NCBI GenBank assembly: GCA_041739875.1
Contig: JBGSNA010000232.1
Span: 1 to 64,000 of the forward strand
From: JBBSJZ01 sp041739875
Lineage (GTDB): Bacteria; Planctomycetota; Planctomycetia; Pirellulales; Pirellulaceae
Reading direction: 5' to 3'
DNA: 64,000 bases
The position numbers and the translations under genes are program-made. The notes below the pieces were generated by a model. It was not told the DNA's origin. It ran no database searches and saw nothing but the letters and a program-made list of their open reading frames with translations. Shown in pieces: positions 15,836 to 25,204 of the stretch (positions are counted from its first letter, which is position 1; every line of letters begins with the position of its first letter).

Positions 15836-15867
15836 AACCGGCCGTTGACTTTTGCACATCTTTTCAA

Positions 15868-16434
15868 TCAGGGCTGTAGCATGAGCTCAAGATCGGCAAT
15901 AACTTTCTTTTCTTCGTGCGAGACCTTTCCGAAGCCTAGAATTCCTCCCGATGCGTTGGCAACGGCCTTCGCTCGTTCCAGAATATCGTTACGGAGAGTG
16001 GTTCTTGAATCGCTGCTCATATTCTTAGTAATCGCAGCAATGTAATGTTTCCAGGTTTCTGCGAGCTCACGCTTGGGTTGATGTGTCAACCAGTGTTCCA
16101 GCAGTCTCGCGGCCGGGCTTTCGCTCGCGATCCCGTTCTCTTCCGCAGCTTTCAAGATCGGCGTACGTTCGTCAGGTGCGATCTCTCCATCAGCCCAAGC
16201 AACGAGAACCAGCGGAACCAATGAGATTGCGGCGACGGTTTCGGCGGAGGCACCTGCCGCGAGAAGTTCGTCGAGCAAGGTAACGTCAACAATTCCCGTA
16301 GTTTCTTGGAGTTGCTTTCGATGCGTCTCAGTGGCGGTCTTGGCTCGCATATTGGCCAAAAGTTGATCGTCCACACGATGAAAGAATTCGTCTTCCAACG
16401 CTTGCCGGCGATCATTCAATGCGTCTTTCGTCAT
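15868..16434 (-). CDS. TerB-like domain protein
   Basis: This 188-residue soluble helical protein has an N-terminal coiled region (residues 1-45, ALEDEFFHRVDDQLLANM). The core, LVPLVLVAWADGEIAPDERT followed by LKAAEENGI and a C-terminal EEKKVIADLE, matches the acidic metal-binding first repeat of the TerB fold (W-A-D-G-x-I-x-x-x-E), originally known from tellurite-resistance TerB. The D/E residues of that loop are intact. GGILGFGKVSHEEKK near the end recurs in such proteins. No other ter genes are nearby, so tellurite resistance is not implied; a stress-related metal/redox role is plausible. Confidence 0.75.
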   Translation of the reverse strand: MTKDALNDRRQALEDEFFHRVDDQLLANMRAKTATETHRKQLQETTGIVDVTLLDELLAAGASAETVAAISLVPLVLVAWADGEIAPDERTPILKAAEENGIASESPAARLLEHWLTHQPKRELAETWKHYIAAITKNMSSDSRTTLRNDILERAKAVANASGGILGFGKVSHEEKKVIADLELMLQP

Positions 16435-16779
16435 CGTATTTCCTCGTCATTGGGATTCGATTGAACCGTCAGTCGCTTCTTTGGGCAAAAAGCGTGCCGG
16501 ATTCGATGTGGATGTATTCAATGGCACAAGAATCGCTTGTAGTCGCTATGCCAAACGAGTTCCATAGCAAGTCGTCAAACGACGACTCATTGATGAAAAC
16601 GTTCAGAAGCATCATGGTCGCTCCGGACGCGCGGTCCAACGTTCTTTCCTTTATTGATGATGCCTTCGGTTCGTTGATGAAGCAGTTGCCATTGCCACGT
16701 CCTGGGGACGCGTCGCCCAACGGGGTGAATGTTTCGACAAAAGTTTCCAGGGACGTTTCCTAGGACCGTTGGGCTGAAC
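16435..16779. other. Divergent promoter region without a clear gene
   Basis: The gap between the minus-strand TerB-like gene and the P-type ATPase gene must hold both promoters. Plus (16419-16763) and minus (16469-16720) frames through it show no family features. I could not identify promoter elements with confidence. Confidence 0.5.
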
Positions 16780-19605
16780 ATGAGGGACCATCGGAACATG
16801 CTTGATCTGATGCCGGAAGAGACACTGACAACCTTGCGGATAGAGCGAATGGAAACGTTAATCGAACGACTGTGGCATCACACCGCTGCCGATGAAGTTG
16901 TCGCACTGGTGAAAAGTGACGCGGAAAAAGGGCTGGATCGAATCGAAGTTGAGGCTCGACAGAAGCACTATGGCGCCAACGCTATTCCAGTGCGCGGCGG
17001 CCCGGGTGCGTTGCTCCGTTTCTTGCTCCAATTTCATCAGCCACTGCTTTACATTTTGTTGGCGGCTGCTTCGATCACCGCGTTCTTGGATGAGTGGGTC
17101 GATGCCTCGGTCATCTTCGGTGTTGTATTGGTCAATGCCATCATCGGCTTTTTGCAGGAATCCAAAGCCGCCAAAGCGCTCGAAGCTCTTGCGAGGACAA
17201 CGTTGACCGAAGCGAGGGTGATTCGAGGCGGCGAGACTCGCAATGTTCCGTCAACCGAATTGGTGCCGGGGGATATCGTGCTGCTTCAATCAGGCGATAA
17301 AGTGCCGGCTGACTTGCGACTGCTTCGATCTCGTGATTTGCAAATCGACGAATCGGCTTTGACCGGCGAGTCCCTTCCGGTAGAAAAAAAATCGATTGAG
17401 CTGAAGCCAGACTCGCCATTAGCTGAGCGCCGCAACATGTCCTATGCGTCTACCTTGGTAACTTACGGGCAAGGCCGAGGAGTAGTAGTTGCCATTGGAG
17501 CCAAGACGGAAGTTGGGCGGATTTCTGAGCTTATCTCAACGGCTGATGTCCTGGAAACACCCTTGACGAGAAAGATCGCAAAATTCAGTCGACTGTTGCT
17601 CGTCGTGATTGTTCTGCTAGCTGCTGTGACGTTCGCAGTCGGCGTGTGGCGAGGTCAATCCAAGTTCGAGATGTTCATGGCTGCAGTGGCACTGGCTGTG
17701 GGTGCGATTCCGGAAGGGCTGCCGGCTGCGGTGACGATCACGTTGGCAATTGGTGTTTCACGTATGGCACGCCGCCGTGCAATCATTCGCAAGTTGCCTG
17801 CCGTGGAAACACTCGGAAGTACAACTGTCGTCTGCTCGGACAAAACCGGCACGCTGACACTGAATCAGATGACGGTTCGGGAAATCTGTGCTGGCGGGCA
17901 GTCGTTCTCGACGTCCGGGAATGGCTACGAACCGACGGGCGAGATTCATGCGGCGACAGAGGAAACAGGCGACGTAGTATCCAACGAAGCGGCGAAGCAA
18001 TGTCTGATGGCAGGGCTATTGTGCAATGATTCGCAGATAGTACAGGGTGAGTCCCGCTGGGAAGTACAAGGCGACCCGACGGAGGGCTCGCTGATTGCCG
18101 TCGCGGGCAAAGCCGGGTTAGATGGAAAACTCCTTGGCATGCAGATGCCGAGGTTCGATTCAGTTCCATTCGAATCGCAGCACCAATATATGGCGACTTT
18201 GCACGATTCGAAGCCCGATCAGGCGAGACAAATGTATGTGAAGGGCGCCGTCGAGGTGCTCCTTGCAAAATGTTCACTCGCGATGACTGCGTCGGGAGAG
18301 ACGCTTCCGCTTGACATCGATGCCACGAACCGACAAGTGGACGCGATGGCAGCCGCCGGTCTAAGAGTTCTGGCGTTTGCCGGCAAACAACTCCCAGCGA
18401 CACAGAGCGACATCACGCATAACGACACCAGCGAATTAATCTTCTTCGGGCTGCAGGGAATGATTGATCCGCCTCGCGCCGAAGCCGTCGCCGCAATCAA
18501 AGCGTGTCAAACGGCTGGCATCCGAGTGAAGATGATTACAGGCGATCATGCGATGACGGCCCGTGCCATTGCTCAACAATTAGGTCTGGAAGGAATGAAT
18601 TCCAGCGACAATCAGACACCTGTGGTTATGACCGCTAGCGATCTCACAGGTACCACCGACGAGCAACTGATTGAGATCGCTGATCGGGTGACTGTGTTCG
18701 CACGTGCAACCCCCGAGCTGAAACTGCGGCTCGTTCGAGCTCTGCAGGCCAAAGGCCACGTCGTCGCCATGACTGGAGATGGCGTCAATGATGCTCCTGC
18801 ATTGAAGCAAGCCGACATTGGTGTTGCAATGGGCATCGGCGGCACGGAAGTGGCCAAAGAAGCAGCCGATATGGTGTTGACGGACGACAACTTTGCATCG
18901 ATCGAAGCCGCCGTGGAAGAAGGCCGCGGAGTTTTCGACAACCTAACGAAGTTCATCGTTTGGACACTGCCAACGAACATGGGCGAAGGGCTCGTGATCT
19001 TGGCCGCGATCTTTGTGGGAGTGACGCTACCGATCCTGCCGGTCCAGATTCTTTGGATCAACATGACCACGGCCGTCTTGCTTGGATTGATGTTGGCTTT
19101 TGAACCTCAAGAGCCCGACATCATGCGTCGACCGCCTCGTAACCCAGCTTCGCCGATCCTTACTGGGGAGTTGATCGGCCGCATTTTGCTTGTGTCGTTT
19201 GTCATGCTTGTCGGTGCTTTCGGATCCTTCAATTGGGCGCTTGGTAAAGGCTATAGCGATGCCGTAGCTAGAACGGTTTCAGTCAACGTGTTCGTTGTGG
19301 TCGAACTGTTCTACCTATTCAATTGCCGTTCACTTACAAAATCGATGTTCCAACTCGGCCTATTCACCAATCGTTGGATTGGCTTCGGCGTGGCATGCAT
19401 GGTGACACTCCAACTGGCCTTCACGTATGTACCGTTCATGAACCGCATCTTCCATAGCGCACCAATTGGCTGGGATGCATGGTGGCGAATTCTTCTTACG
19501 GGCGTGTTCGTCTACGCCGTCGTTGGCGCTGAAAAGTGGCTTCGTCGTTACCTTCGCGGCGATCGAACGGCAGTTGCTGATTCGAACTCACGCTTGACAA
19601 GGTAG
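16780..19605 (+). CDS. P2-type cation-transporting ATPase
   Basis: This roughly 940-residue P-type ATPase has an N-terminal cation-ATPase domain (WHHTAADEVVALVKSDAEKG), an A-domain with TGES, the ion-site helix VGAIPEGLPAAVTITLAIG, phosphorylation Asp354 in CSDKTGTLT, the KGA nucleotide-binding segment, and MTGDGVNDAPALK. The PEGL motif and ten-helix layout place it with P2 pumps (Ca2+- or Na+/H+-type), not heavy-metal P1B pumps: no CPC motif or N-terminal metal-binding domain is present. The start is uncertain; in-frame ATGs at 16729, 16780, 16798, 16810 and 16849 lack strong ribosome sites, and 16849 would match the usual N-terminus best. Placement before two universal stress proteins suggests a stress-regulated role. 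Confidence 0.88.
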   Translation: MRDHRNMLDLMPEETLTTLRIERMETLIERLWHHTAADEVVALVKSDAEKGLDRIEVEARQKHYGANAIPVRGGPGALLRFLLQFHQPLLYILLAAASITAFLDEWVDASVIFGVVLVNAIIGFLQESKAAKALEALARTTLTEARVIRGGETRNVPSTELVPGDIVLLQSGDKVPADLRLLRSRDLQIDESALTGESLPVEKKSIELKPDSPLAERRNMSYASTLVTYGQGRGVVVAIGAKTEVGRISELISTADVLETPLTRKIAKFSRLLLVVIVLLAAVTFAVGVWRGQSKFEMFMAAVALAVGAIPEGLPAAVTITLAIGVSRMARRRAIIRKLPAVETLGSTTVVCSDKTGTLTLNQMTVREICAGGQSFSTSGNGYEPTGEIHAATEETGDVVSNEAAKQCLMAGLLCNDSQIVQGESRWEVQGDPTEGSLIAVAGKAGLDGKLLGMQMPRFDSVPFESQHQYMATLHDSKPDQARQMYVKGAVEVLLAKCSLAMTASGETLPLDIDATNRQVDAMAAAGLRVLAFAGKQLPATQSDITHNDTSELIFFGLQGMIDPPRAEAVAAIKACQTAGIRVKMITGDHAMTARAIAQQLGLEGMNSSDNQTPVVMTASDLTGTTDEQLIEIADRVTVFARATPELKLRLVRALQAKGHVVAMTGDGVNDAPALKQADIGVAMGIGGTEVAKEAADMVLTDDNFASIEAAVEEGRGVFDNLTKFIVWTLPTNMGEGLVILAAIFVGVTLPILPVQILWINMTTAVLLGLMLAFEPQEPDIMRRPPRNPASPILTGELIGRILLVSFVMLVGAFGSFNWALGKGYSDAVARTVSVNVFVVVELFYLFNCRSLTKSMFQLGLFTNRWIGFGVACMVTLQLAFTYVPFMNRIFHSAPIGWDAWWRILLTGVFVYAVVGAEKWLRRYLRGDRTAVADSNSRLTR

Positions 19606-19775
19606 GTTCGCACGCGATGTTGAGAAAAGCGGCATTGACACAGTAACATCGGCCTAGCTTCTTTTGGAAAGATCAGGCAATGCATGTCATGCATGGATCC
19701 ACCGGCATAGCCCGTCGCCAATGCAATTCGAGGCTGTCGCGTTTCGCATTTGTATTTTCACGTTAAGGACCATTC

Positions 19776-20705
19776 ATGCAACGATTCAAGAACATACTGC
19801 TGGTGCATCCCTGTGACGAAGAGACGCTCACGCGTGCTCAATCGCTCGCTCGCAACAATCATGCAACGCTGACGTTGATGCATGTTGAACGAGAACTGAC
19901 AGGGACAAGTTTCATCACTTCGCCGGACAGTCCCGCTTTAGAACTTCAAGGCTTAGTTGTCAGGGAGTACCAATCACAACTGAGTGAGTTGATCACCCCG
20001 TTGAAAAGCGAGGGTCTTGAAGTTTCGTGGAAGGTTGTGGTTGGAACGCCGTTCTTGGAGATCATTCGTGAAGTGATCGTCAAGAAGCATGATCTTGTGA
20101 TCATGACCGCCGAAGGAAAAGGTGGCTTCAAAGAACGCCTTTTCGGCAGCACATCGTTGCAACTGATGCGCAAGTGCCCGTGTCCCGTTTGGGTCATGAA
20201 GCAGACTAATCGGAATCCGTTCTTGCGGATCATGGCCGCAGTTGATCCCGACCCGGCTGAAAACTCGAACGATGAGTTGAACGCGTTGATCTTGCACCTC
20301 GCCTCATCGCTCACTGAGCAAGACGGAGCGGAATTGCATGTGGTTCACGCCTGGACCTTGTTCGGAGAATCGGCACTTAGGGCAAGAGGTCGGTTCACGG
20401 AGTCTGAGCTTCACGGGTTTTCTCAGGTAGAGATGGCAAAGCGCAAGAGTTTGATGAACGCGTTGATTGCGAAGCACACAAACGATGGCGTTCATGTCCA
20501 CCTGGTCCATGGGATTGCCGAGCTTGTGATCACCGATTTAGCGAAACAGCAACAAGTCGACCTGCTTGTGATGGGAACGGTTTGCCGTACGGGTATTCCT
20601 GGATTCTTTATCGGTAACACGGCGGAAAGAGTCCTGGACGAAGTCAATTGCTCAGTCTTGACCGTCAAGCCCGAGGCCTTCCAATCGCCAGTCACGTTTG
20701 CTTGA
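19776..20705 (+). CDS. Universal stress protein with two UspA domains
   Basis: The 309-residue protein has two Usp domains (about 1-145 and 150-305). The first starts MQRFKNILLVHPCDEETLTR and contains MTAEGKGGFKERLFGSTSLQ. The second ends VMGTVCRTGIPGFFIGNTAE and CSVLTVKP, the G-2x-G-9x-G(S/N) ATP-binding signature. It probably acts in the cytoplasm as a nucleotide-binding survival factor under starvation or low oxygen. The ATG follows AAGGACCATTC. A second tandem Usp gene follows, so the two may be co-expressed with the cation ATPase upstream. Confidence 0.9.
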   Translation: MQRFKNILLVHPCDEETLTRAQSLARNNHATLTLMHVERELTGTSFITSPDSPALELQGLVVREYQSQLSELITPLKSEGLEVSWKVVVGTPFLEIIREVIVKKHDLVIMTAEGKGGFKERLFGSTSLQLMRKCPCPVWVMKQTNRNPFLRIMAAVDPDPAENSNDELNALILHLASSLTEQDGAELHVVHAWTLFGESALRARGRFTESELHGFSQVEMAKRKSLMNALIAKHTNDGVHVHLVHGIAELVITDLAKQQQVDLLVMGTVCRTGIPGFFIGNTAERVLDEVNCSVLTVKPEAFQSPVTFA

Positions 20706-20975
20706 CCGAATCGATTCGGATTTCTCACTGCCATCGGCGTGCGAATAAGCACGCTCGTGCCTCACCCGTCACGCATTCCTCGCGGCGTTATTTTTGACAT
20801 CGTGGTTAGCATCTCAACGCTAAAGGTGCGTTGCCTAGCGGAAATCGGAGGCATTGTCCCAAGGCTTGCTGGTATTGAAACAACGACTGGCACAGAAAGT
20901 GCGTTTGCGTGCGTTTTAGAAGATGCACCCAGATTTCAAGTGACACTTTTGGAAACTATCGTACGAGGTACGGCG

Positions 20976-21830
20976 ATGAATGTCCTGTTAGCGATTGACG
21001 GATCAGCGGAATCGATTGCGGCGGCTGCGTTCTTGGTCAGCTTGCCGCTGCCAACGAAGCCAACCATTCACGTGCTCATGGTAATGCAGGATTTCACTAA
21101 TTCAGAAATTCCCATTGTGCGTCCGGAGGACGAAGAGCGCCGAGCCAGAGAGTCCTTTGATCGAGTTCGAGCCATCCTGGAACCCGCTGGCCATGCCGCA
21201 AGTTATCTCACCGAGCGTGGTCACCCAAGTAGTACGATCCTGGATACCGCTGAAGCCACCGATGCAGACTTGATTGTCTTGGGTTCGATTGGGCATAACG
21301 CAGTCTACCGAATTGTATTAGGCAGCACGGCGGACTATGTCGCCAACAACGCGCCATGTTCGGTGTTGCTCGTCCGACCGGATGTTAGTGGGCAATCGGA
21401 GCTCACTCGATTCCGAGTGATGCTCGCTTATGACGGTTCGCCTTACTCCAAGATCGCCAGTCGCGAGATGTTTTCGCTTGAATGGTCTGCGGAAACGGAC
21501 CATATTCAGATTGCCATGATGCTCGGACGTCCCAAGTTGATTCCTGAAGAAGAACTCTACGATCCAGAGGCCATCAAGGATGCCGAAGAGACGCTGCCCA
21601 AGCTGCGACAAAGTGATGCCTCGTCTTGCGAAGTGACTTACACCATTCGCGAAACAACCGACGTAAGCGATGCGCTGCTCGATATTTCGACGCAGAAGAA
21701 CATCAACCTGATGTTCGTTGGACCAGCAGGAAAGTCAGGTCTGAGTCGCTTTTTCCTTGGCAGTACGTCACGGTACCTGCTTCGTCACACGAGTTGCTCG
21801 GTATGGATAGCCAGAAAGAAAAATAAGTAA
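20976..21830 (+). CDS. Universal stress protein with two UspA domains
   Basis: This 284-residue protein starts MNVLLAIDGSAESIAAAAFL, a canonical Usp strand-loop. Both domains keep the phosphate-binding loop: VLGSIGHNAVYRIVLGSTAD (around residue 125) and VGPAGKSGLSRFFLGSTSRY (around residue 255). The open frame extends upstream to 20739, but that part is not Usp-like. ATG 20976 has GAGG seven bases upstream, so it is the better start. ATP binding is likely for both halves. It may be a divergent duplicate of the gene at 19776. Confidence 0.9.
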   Translation: MNVLLAIDGSAESIAAAAFLVSLPLPTKPTIHVLMVMQDFTNSEIPIVRPEDEERRARESFDRVRAILEPAGHAASYLTERGHPSSTILDTAEATDADLIVLGSIGHNAVYRIVLGSTADYVANNAPCSVLLVRPDVSGQSELTRFRVMLAYDGSPYSKIASREMFSLEWSAETDHIQIAMMLGRPKLIPEEELYDPEAIKDAEETLPKLRQSDASSCEVTYTIRETTDVSDALLDISTQKNINLMFVGPAGKSGLSRFFLGSTSRYLLRHTSCSVWIARKKNK

Positions 21831-21862
21831 AGCCCGGAGGTCAGTTCGAAAGAGTTTACGTC

Positions 21863-21930
21863 TAGCTGGACAGCGCCATGTTCACGAACTCGCGTGAGAA
21901 CAGCAGCACGAATATGGCGCTGTCCAGTTA
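21863..21930. repeat. Long hairpin between convergent genes
   Basis: CTGGACAGCGCCAT (21866-21879) and ATGGCGCTGTCCAG (21914-21927) are perfect 14-base complements around a 34-base loop. The right arm directly abuts the stop of the minus-strand gene ending at 21928, and the left arm repeats the 16 bases found after the stop at 15438. It could serve as a bidirectional terminator between the Usp gene and the minus-strand exporter, or be a small intergenic repeat element. Confidence 0.65.
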
Positions 21931-22740
21931 GGTTTGTCGTGCTTTGAGTTGACGGTAGCGATGATTCAGCAGATAAACGATCGCGGCGATTACCACGATG
22001 CCACCGACCATGAGCATCGGATTGTCGCGACCCAGGTAGCGAGTAATCAGTTCGCTGCCAAAGTACATCAAGCAGCAACCTAAAACATTCCCTACCAAGA
22101 TCCCAAGAAGCGTTGCGAATCGGCCAAGACCAAGGAGTCGCCCAAAAATCGAACCGCCGACACTTCCGGTCGCGGCCAAAGGAAACATGACGAAGGCAAC
22201 AAGTCCCACGAATGTAGCACGTTTCATCCAACGATTCGAATTCAAGATAAAATGACCATCTTGGACAAGTTCGTTTAGTTTGTCGCCGACGAACGGCAGC
22301 TTGAAAAGGAAGCCCAAATGGAACACCAGCAGACAACCTGTCATGACGTCCATGTAGAGCACAAGCAGAACGAGTTGCTCGGCAGTGAAGAAGGTGGCTA
22401 AATCCGTGAGGTTGCCATCACTGCCTCCAAGAATCACAAACTTGCCAAAGACGAAAAACGTCGCGACGGCAGTCGAGAGCAGCCGCCATGTGACGCGTGG
22501 GCCGCTCAATTCCCAAACAAGAAACAAAACGGCTCCGGTCAACAATAAGGGGCCAAGCAGTGTTAGCCACCAGACCCCAGGATAATCTCGCCGAAATGCA
22601 GCTTCGTCGGCGCTCGCCGCAATGTTGCAGGGTAGATTCACGTCAGTTGCGTCCATGCGTTCCCGATCTCCCGTGCTGCGTCTTGAATACAATGCTTCAA
22701 GTGATTGCGAAATCATAGCCGAATGCGATTGCCCAGTCAT
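21928..22740 (-). CDS. Small multidrug-export family membrane protein (COG2426-like)
   Basis: This 270-residue protein has an N-terminal cytoplasmic stretch of about 50 residues and about six membrane helices. FKLPFVGDKLNELVQDGHFI lies in the middle, and the conserved FPLAATGSVGGSIFGRLLGL followed by GNVLGCCLMYFGSELI near the C-terminus resembles PF06695. Despite the family name, drug export is little supported and the substrate is unknown. The first two ATGs (22740, 22716) and one at residue 29 are possible starts. It is followed across a 14-bp-stem hairpin by the convergent Usp gene. Confidence 0.7.
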   Translation of the reverse strand: MTGQSHSAMISQSLEALYSRRSTGDRERMDATDVNLPCNIAASADEAAFRRDYPGVWWLTLLGPLLLTGAVLFLVWELSGPRVTWRLLSTAVATFFVFGKFVILGGSDGNLTDLATFFTAEQLVLLVLYMDVMTGCLLVFHLGFLFKLPFVGDKLNELVQDGHFILNSNRWMKRATFVGLVAFVMFPLAATGSVGGSIFGRLLGLGRFATLLGILVGNVLGCCLMYFGSELITRYLGRDNPMLMVGGIVVIAAIVYLLNHRYRQLKARQT

Positions 22741-22758
22741 TGCGATCGTATCGTAAAT

Positions 22759-23025
22759 CTAAGTTCTATCCTCGCCCGATTCCGCCGTCTTCACTTCCTG
22801 TTCCGCTTGCAACCAAAATTCGAGTCCGTCGCCTGTCGGGCAACCTGACGCTTCCCATTTACCATAGGCTAGCTCGCGTATGGTCTCGTCGCCGTTCTCT
22901 GGAATCTCTTGGTTGGCACTCTGCAATTGCTCCGCAGTTAAGACGATCGTTGTGCTGGCGTCGCGCTCAGGCGTGTTGGTTGACTCAAAGTTCTTGGAGA
23001 TGTGGTTGCGTTTTGGATTGCTCAT
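22759..23025 (-). CDS. DUF2934 domain protein
   Basis: This 88-residue soluble protein has a disordered N-terminal half. The C-terminal part, DETIRELAYGKWEASGCPTG, then DGLEFWLQAEQEV, matches DUF2934 (PF11154), whose signature is I-x-x-x-A-Y-x-x-W-x-x-x-G-x-P-x-G. The family is common in bacteria near stress and Usp genes; function is unknown. The ATG at 23025 is preceded by GAAAACTC-type leader sequence; 18 bases around it (23017-23034) are identical to the start of the sigma-54 regulator at 35406. The gene lies just upstream of the exporter on the same strand. Confidence 0.8.
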   Translation of the reverse strand: MSNPKRNHISKNFESTNTPERDASTTIVLTAEQLQSANQEIPENGDETIRELAYGKWEASGCPTGDGLEFWLQAEQEVKTAESGEDRT

Positions 23026-23286
23026 GAAAACTCTTCTCCCTTTCCAAGCTAAATAAATTAGCTAGCGGTGACTCGAATGGATTCGAACAATAGATACTGA
23101 GTGCAAATGACGTTCCAGCCGTATTCTGCGAATGCTCCCGTGTTCTGCGACTGGTCATTGTTACAAGTGTTGCGACGATTCGCGTGGGTTCCCCTTGGCT
23201 ACGCATTGAACGTAAATTGCGAGACTCGTCGCAACAGATTCTGAGCGAAGCATTTTACAAACCTTGGTTTTGATAAGGAAATCAAA

Positions 23287-25023
23287 TTGGCACCGTCCTC
23301 GATCGAAATGGGTGATCTCGTCACAGGGCTAGGTGGTGGACTTGCGTTGTTTCTGTTTGGAATGCGTCAGATGACCGAGAGTCTGAAGACCGTTGCCGGA
23401 AGCAGCATGAAGAACTTGCTTGCGAGGCTGACCGCGAACCGTTTCACCGCCACACTCGCTGGAACGATCATCACAGCGGTCATTCAATCATCATCAGTCA
23501 CCACCGTCCTCGTCGTGGGATTTATCTCCGCAGGACTATTGACGCTGAGTCAGTCGATTGGCGTGATCATTGGCGCGAACTTGGGAAAAACCATCACAGC
23601 CCAGATTATCGCATTCAATGTGTACAAGTATGGTTTGTTCATGATTGCGATCGGGTTCTTGATGGACGTGGTCTCCAAACGCGAGAAGATCAAACAGTGG
23701 GGCATGGTCGTGATGGGATTGGGCTTGATCTTTTTCGGGATGGAGTTGATGAGTAATGCGACGGTGCCGCTGCGTCAATGGGCACCGTTCATTGACGCGA
23801 TTCAGAACATGCGGAATCCTCTGCTGGGTATTCTCGTCGGAATAGTATTTACAGCGATCGTGCAAAGCTCGTCAGCAACGACCGGGATCGTGATTGTGTT
23901 GGCAAGTCAGGGGTTGATTTCGCTCGAGTCAGGAATTGGGCTGGTGTTTGGCGCGAATATCGGAACCTGTGTGACCGCGATCATTTCGGCATTTGGTCGA
24001 CCTCGTGAAGCGGTCCAAGCCGCATGGATACATGTCGTCTTCAATGTTTGCGGCGTCTTGATTTGGATGTTCTTTATCCCTCAGTTTGCTCAGGTCGTAC
24101 GTGGCATTTCACCCGCCTCCGAGTACCTGGAGGGTTCGGCTCGGCTTGCCGCCGACACGCCTCGCCAGATTGCCAATGCGCATACGCTGTTCAACATCGC
24201 GAACACCTTCTTGTTCATCTGGTTCACCAGTCCGCTTGCAATGCTGGTGAATCGAATCGTCCCCGAACGAAAGGATCCGAAGGGTGTTTTCCCTAAGTTT
24301 CTGGACGAAATGTTCTTGGAACAGCCTGCGATTGCGCTAGACCAGGTCCGTCGCGAGTTGGCTCGACTGGCGGAACTGGACCGGGAAATGTTGATGCGAT
24401 CGATTGATGTTATAACCATCGGCACGCAACAAGACATTGCTCTGCTTAGGCGGGCCAAAGAGGATGTCGACACGCTGCATGGTGCGATCATTACTTACTT
24501 GGCTCTCCTTTCGCAAAAGAACCTCGTGGCTCCACAGTCAACGCAGTTGTACCAATACATCGGCATTGCAAACTACCTAGAGAATGTGGGTGATGTCATC
24601 GAAAACAATGTGCTGATCGACGCCGCGAAGCGAATTCGACTTGGAATACTGGTTAGTCCAACAACGATTACTGTGCTACTTACGGTGCACCAAAAAGTGA
24701 GTTGGGCGTTTGACCGTTTACTGGTCGCACTACGCGATTGCGATCCGTTGGCCGCTCGCGAAGCGGTGGAAAGTAAGACGGAAGTCAACGATCTCGCCGA
24801 CACGGCGGCATCCCATCTCGCGAAAAGACTGGTTGCCTATGAACCGAACCGACTTGCTGCTTTTCGTATCGAATCGGACACCATCGAAAACCTGAAACGA
24901 ATCAATACATTGACTCGACGGATCGCCCGAGTCGCTTGCGCTGAGCCTGTGCCGCGAGATTCGGTTGCTTCCGAGCCAACAGAGAACGTCTCGCCAACAG
25001 AGAAGGGGAGTCCAGACGATTGA
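23287..25023 (+). CDS. Na/Pi cotransporter family protein with PhoU-like domain
   Basis: The 578-residue membrane protein has two inverted Na_Pi_cotrans repeats (PF02690), each with the QSSS motif: AVIQSSSVTTVLVVGF near residue 60 and IVQSSSATTGIVIVLA near residue 195. A soluble C-terminal region (residues 345-555, helical, DQVRRELARLAELDREML) resembles PhoU helical bundles. It likely imports phosphate or another anion with Na+. The start is TTG 23287: AAGGA at 23275-23279 is seven bases upstream, favouring it over ATG 23308. It stands alone on the plus strand between a DUF2934 gene and a convergent cardiolipin synthase. Confidence 0.88.
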   Translation: MAPSSIEMGDLVTGLGGGLALFLFGMRQMTESLKTVAGSSMKNLLARLTANRFTATLAGTIITAVIQSSSVTTVLVVGFISAGLLTLSQSIGVIIGANLGKTITAQIIAFNVYKYGLFMIAIGFLMDVVSKREKIKQWGMVVMGLGLIFFGMELMSNATVPLRQWAPFIDAIQNMRNPLLGILVGIVFTAIVQSSSATTGIVIVLASQGLISLESGIGLVFGANIGTCVTAIISAFGRPREAVQAAWIHVVFNVCGVLIWMFFIPQFAQVVRGISPASEYLEGSARLAADTPRQIANAHTLFNIANTFLFIWFTSPLAMLVNRIVPERKDPKGVFPKFLDEMFLEQPAIALDQVRRELARLAELDREMLMRSIDVITIGTQQDIALLRRAKEDVDTLHGAIITYLALLSQKNLVAPQSTQLYQYIGIANYLENVGDVIENNVLIDAAKRIRLGILVSPTTITVLLTVHQKVSWAFDRLLVALRDCDPLAAREAVESKTEVNDLADTAASHLAKRLVAYEPNRLAAFRIESDTIENLKRINTLTRRIARVACAEPVPRDSVASEPTENVSPTEKGSPDD

Positions 25024-25179
25024 GAAGATATTTGCATCAGCGGGCATGCACCGATTTTACTCGCGCCACAATATTCGCTCAAAGCCGGCCGATCCCAGTT
25101 CTCATCATTCCGCAGGCTAGCGGAGCTCGCGATTTGCCAGTCGCTTCGAGTGTGCGGTGAGCGAAATGACATTGGGAAA

Positions 25180-25195
25180 TGTGCGGTTTCGCACA
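25180..25195 (-). terminator. TGTGCG-CGCACA hairpin after the cardiolipin synthase gene
   Basis: TGTGCG-GTTT-CGCACA forms a 6-bp stem 10 bases past the minus-strand stop at 25205, followed on that strand by TTTCCC. It is almost identical to the hairpin at 15820-15835 beyond another minus-strand gene, supporting a shared terminator-like role. Confidence 0.5.
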
Positions 25196-25204
25196 ATTCA
25201 ATGG

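Larger units (their letters stand above)
15441..15867. other. Intergenic region between convergent genes with tandem repeats
   Basis: Apart from the half repeat at 15441 and the 14-bp tandem array at 15728, I find no gene. Plus- and minus-strand frames through the array (15627-16045 and 15640-15867) are repeat translations of the Cys/Arg/Met or His/Thr/Gly type and are not credible proteins. A hairpin at 15820-15835 ends the array next to the TerB-like gene. Confidence 0.6.

Noticed and set aside
15627..16045. Cys/Met/Arg-repeat proteins from the 14-bp array
   Set aside because: Frames are only open because the repeat lacks stops; the products are repeat translations and the right part is antisense to the TerB-like gene.
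16419..16763. A 114-codon plus-strand frame before the P-type ATPase
   Set aside because: No family pattern and it overlaps both the promoter zone and the TerB-like gene start.
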